From contig NZ_LIPG01000001.1 of the NCBI RefSeq assembly GCF_001905505.1, positions 1,054,001 to 1,118,000 on the forward strand: 64,000 nucleotides of DNA. The letters run 5' to 3'. The position numbers and the translations under genes were made by a program. Source of the stretch: Streptomyces sp. CB02058 (GTDB taxonomy: Bacteria > Actinomycetota > Actinomycetes > Streptomycetales > Streptomycetaceae). Positions 63,698-64,000 of this stretch are shown here, piece after piece. How positions within the stretch are numbered: the first letter of the stretch is position 1; each line of letters starts with the position of its first letter. The notes below the pieces were generated by a model that ran no database searches, had not been told where the DNA came from, and saw nothing but the letters and a program-made list of their open reading frames with translations.

Positions 63698-64000
63698 ATG
63701 TCGCCGATCCAATCGCTCTGGTCCACGCTGGAAGGTCAACTCCTGCCGGTGTTCGCGGACTACAGGTCGCGGCTGGCCGACCTGCCCGTCGAGGTCAAGG
63801 ACGACCGGACACTGCTCACGCAGGCCGACATCGCGGTGCAGGAGCTGGTGGTCGCGGCGATCCGTGACTTCGACGGTCCGGACGCCGTGGTGATCGCGGA
63901 GGAGGACGAGCGGTCCGGGACCCGGGCGGACGTGGCCTCGTCCAGTGGACGCGTCTGGGTGGTGGACCCCATCGACGGCACCGCCGAATTCGTCCGGGGG
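63698..64000 (+). CDS. Inositol monophosphatase family protein (3' truncated by window)
   Basis: The first 101 codons of a Mg-dependent phosphatase. Visible motifs: LTQADIAVQELVVAAI, the first metal Glu in VIAEEDERSG, and VVDPIDGTAEFVRG, the DPIDGT metal-binding signature with the family's following Gly. Substrate (inositol phosphate, histidinol phosphate or a nucleotide) cannot be chosen from this part. ATG 63698 has GGAGG about 11 nt upstream. The frame is open to the right edge. Confidence 0.9.
   Translation, partial: MSPIQSLWSTLEGQLLPVFADYRSRLADLPVEVKDDRTLLTQADIAVQELVVAAIRDFDGPDAVVIAEEDERSGTRADVASSSGRVWVVDPIDGTAEFVRG

Overview
The window is about 72% GC by eye, with strong third-position GC bias, GTG starts, frequent 4-nt ATGA/GTGA overlaps and long mirror-image open frames opposite real genes. 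Its genes are actinobacterial markers: Ni-SOD with SodX, a conservon, SigE-family sigma factor, PadR/DUF4097 pair, Kgd, HspR-type Lon, Ku with a Lys/Ala tail. I read it as core chromosome of a Streptomyces; the order sodN - glutamate-type ABC transporter - malic enzyme - kgd - two-component system - lon - conservon matches my memory of S. coelicolor around sodN/lon. No transposase, integrase, CRISPR array or phage gene was seen.

Layout. 1-3.9 kb: small metabolic and hypothetical genes. 3.9-7.8 kb: sodN/sodX divergent pair, CGNR regulator, methyltransferase, ECF sigma factor with its partner. 7.8-12.3 kb: polar amino acid ABC transporter and, divergently, malic enzyme. 12.4-18.1 kb: quinone-oxidoreductase-like enzyme, acetyltransferase, a leaderless HTH gene with a ClpN-domain partner, PadR/DUF4097 operon. 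18.1-27.8 kb: Kgd (TCA cycle), OmpR-type two-component system, a spermidine-synthase-like methyltransferase, and lon behind a HAIR (HspR) operator. 27.8-31.2 kb: polysaccharide deacetylase, GH25 lysozyme, MarR regulator, PP2C-like phosphatase. 31.5-37.3 kb: conservon cvnABCD plus a StyA-like flavin monooxygenase. 37.4-46.9 kb: NlpC/P60 hydrolase, pseudokinase/beta-propeller protein, TetR regulator, two divergent diiron proteins, ADP-ribosylglycohydrolase, amidase. 46.9-52.3 kb: PBP/FtsW-like pair, zinc ribbon and HEAT-repeat proteins. 52.4-54.5 kb: divergent LigD polymerase domain and Ku (NHEJ). 54.5-61.8 kb: membrane protein, glyA under a ZTP riboswitch, degenerate NERD protein, 2-hydroxyacid dehydrogenase, FGE-like protein, conserved hypothetical. 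61.9-62.3 kb: an unusual structured RNA locus. 62.4 kb to the end: EcsC-like protein and an inositol-monophosphatase-family gene cut by the window edge.

The most unusual signal is at 61978-62298. Two tRNA-like modules lie in tandem, and in each the T-arm and 3' acceptor strand come BEFORE the 5' acceptor strand and D-arm, i.e. the order is circularly permuted. Acceptor strands are complementary across 3- and 8-nt linkers, the tRNA tertiary-contact residues are kept, each module is closed by an extra outer helix, and the locus ends in a 12-bp terminator hairpin. The anticodon arms are not canonical, so a role outside decoding is possible.
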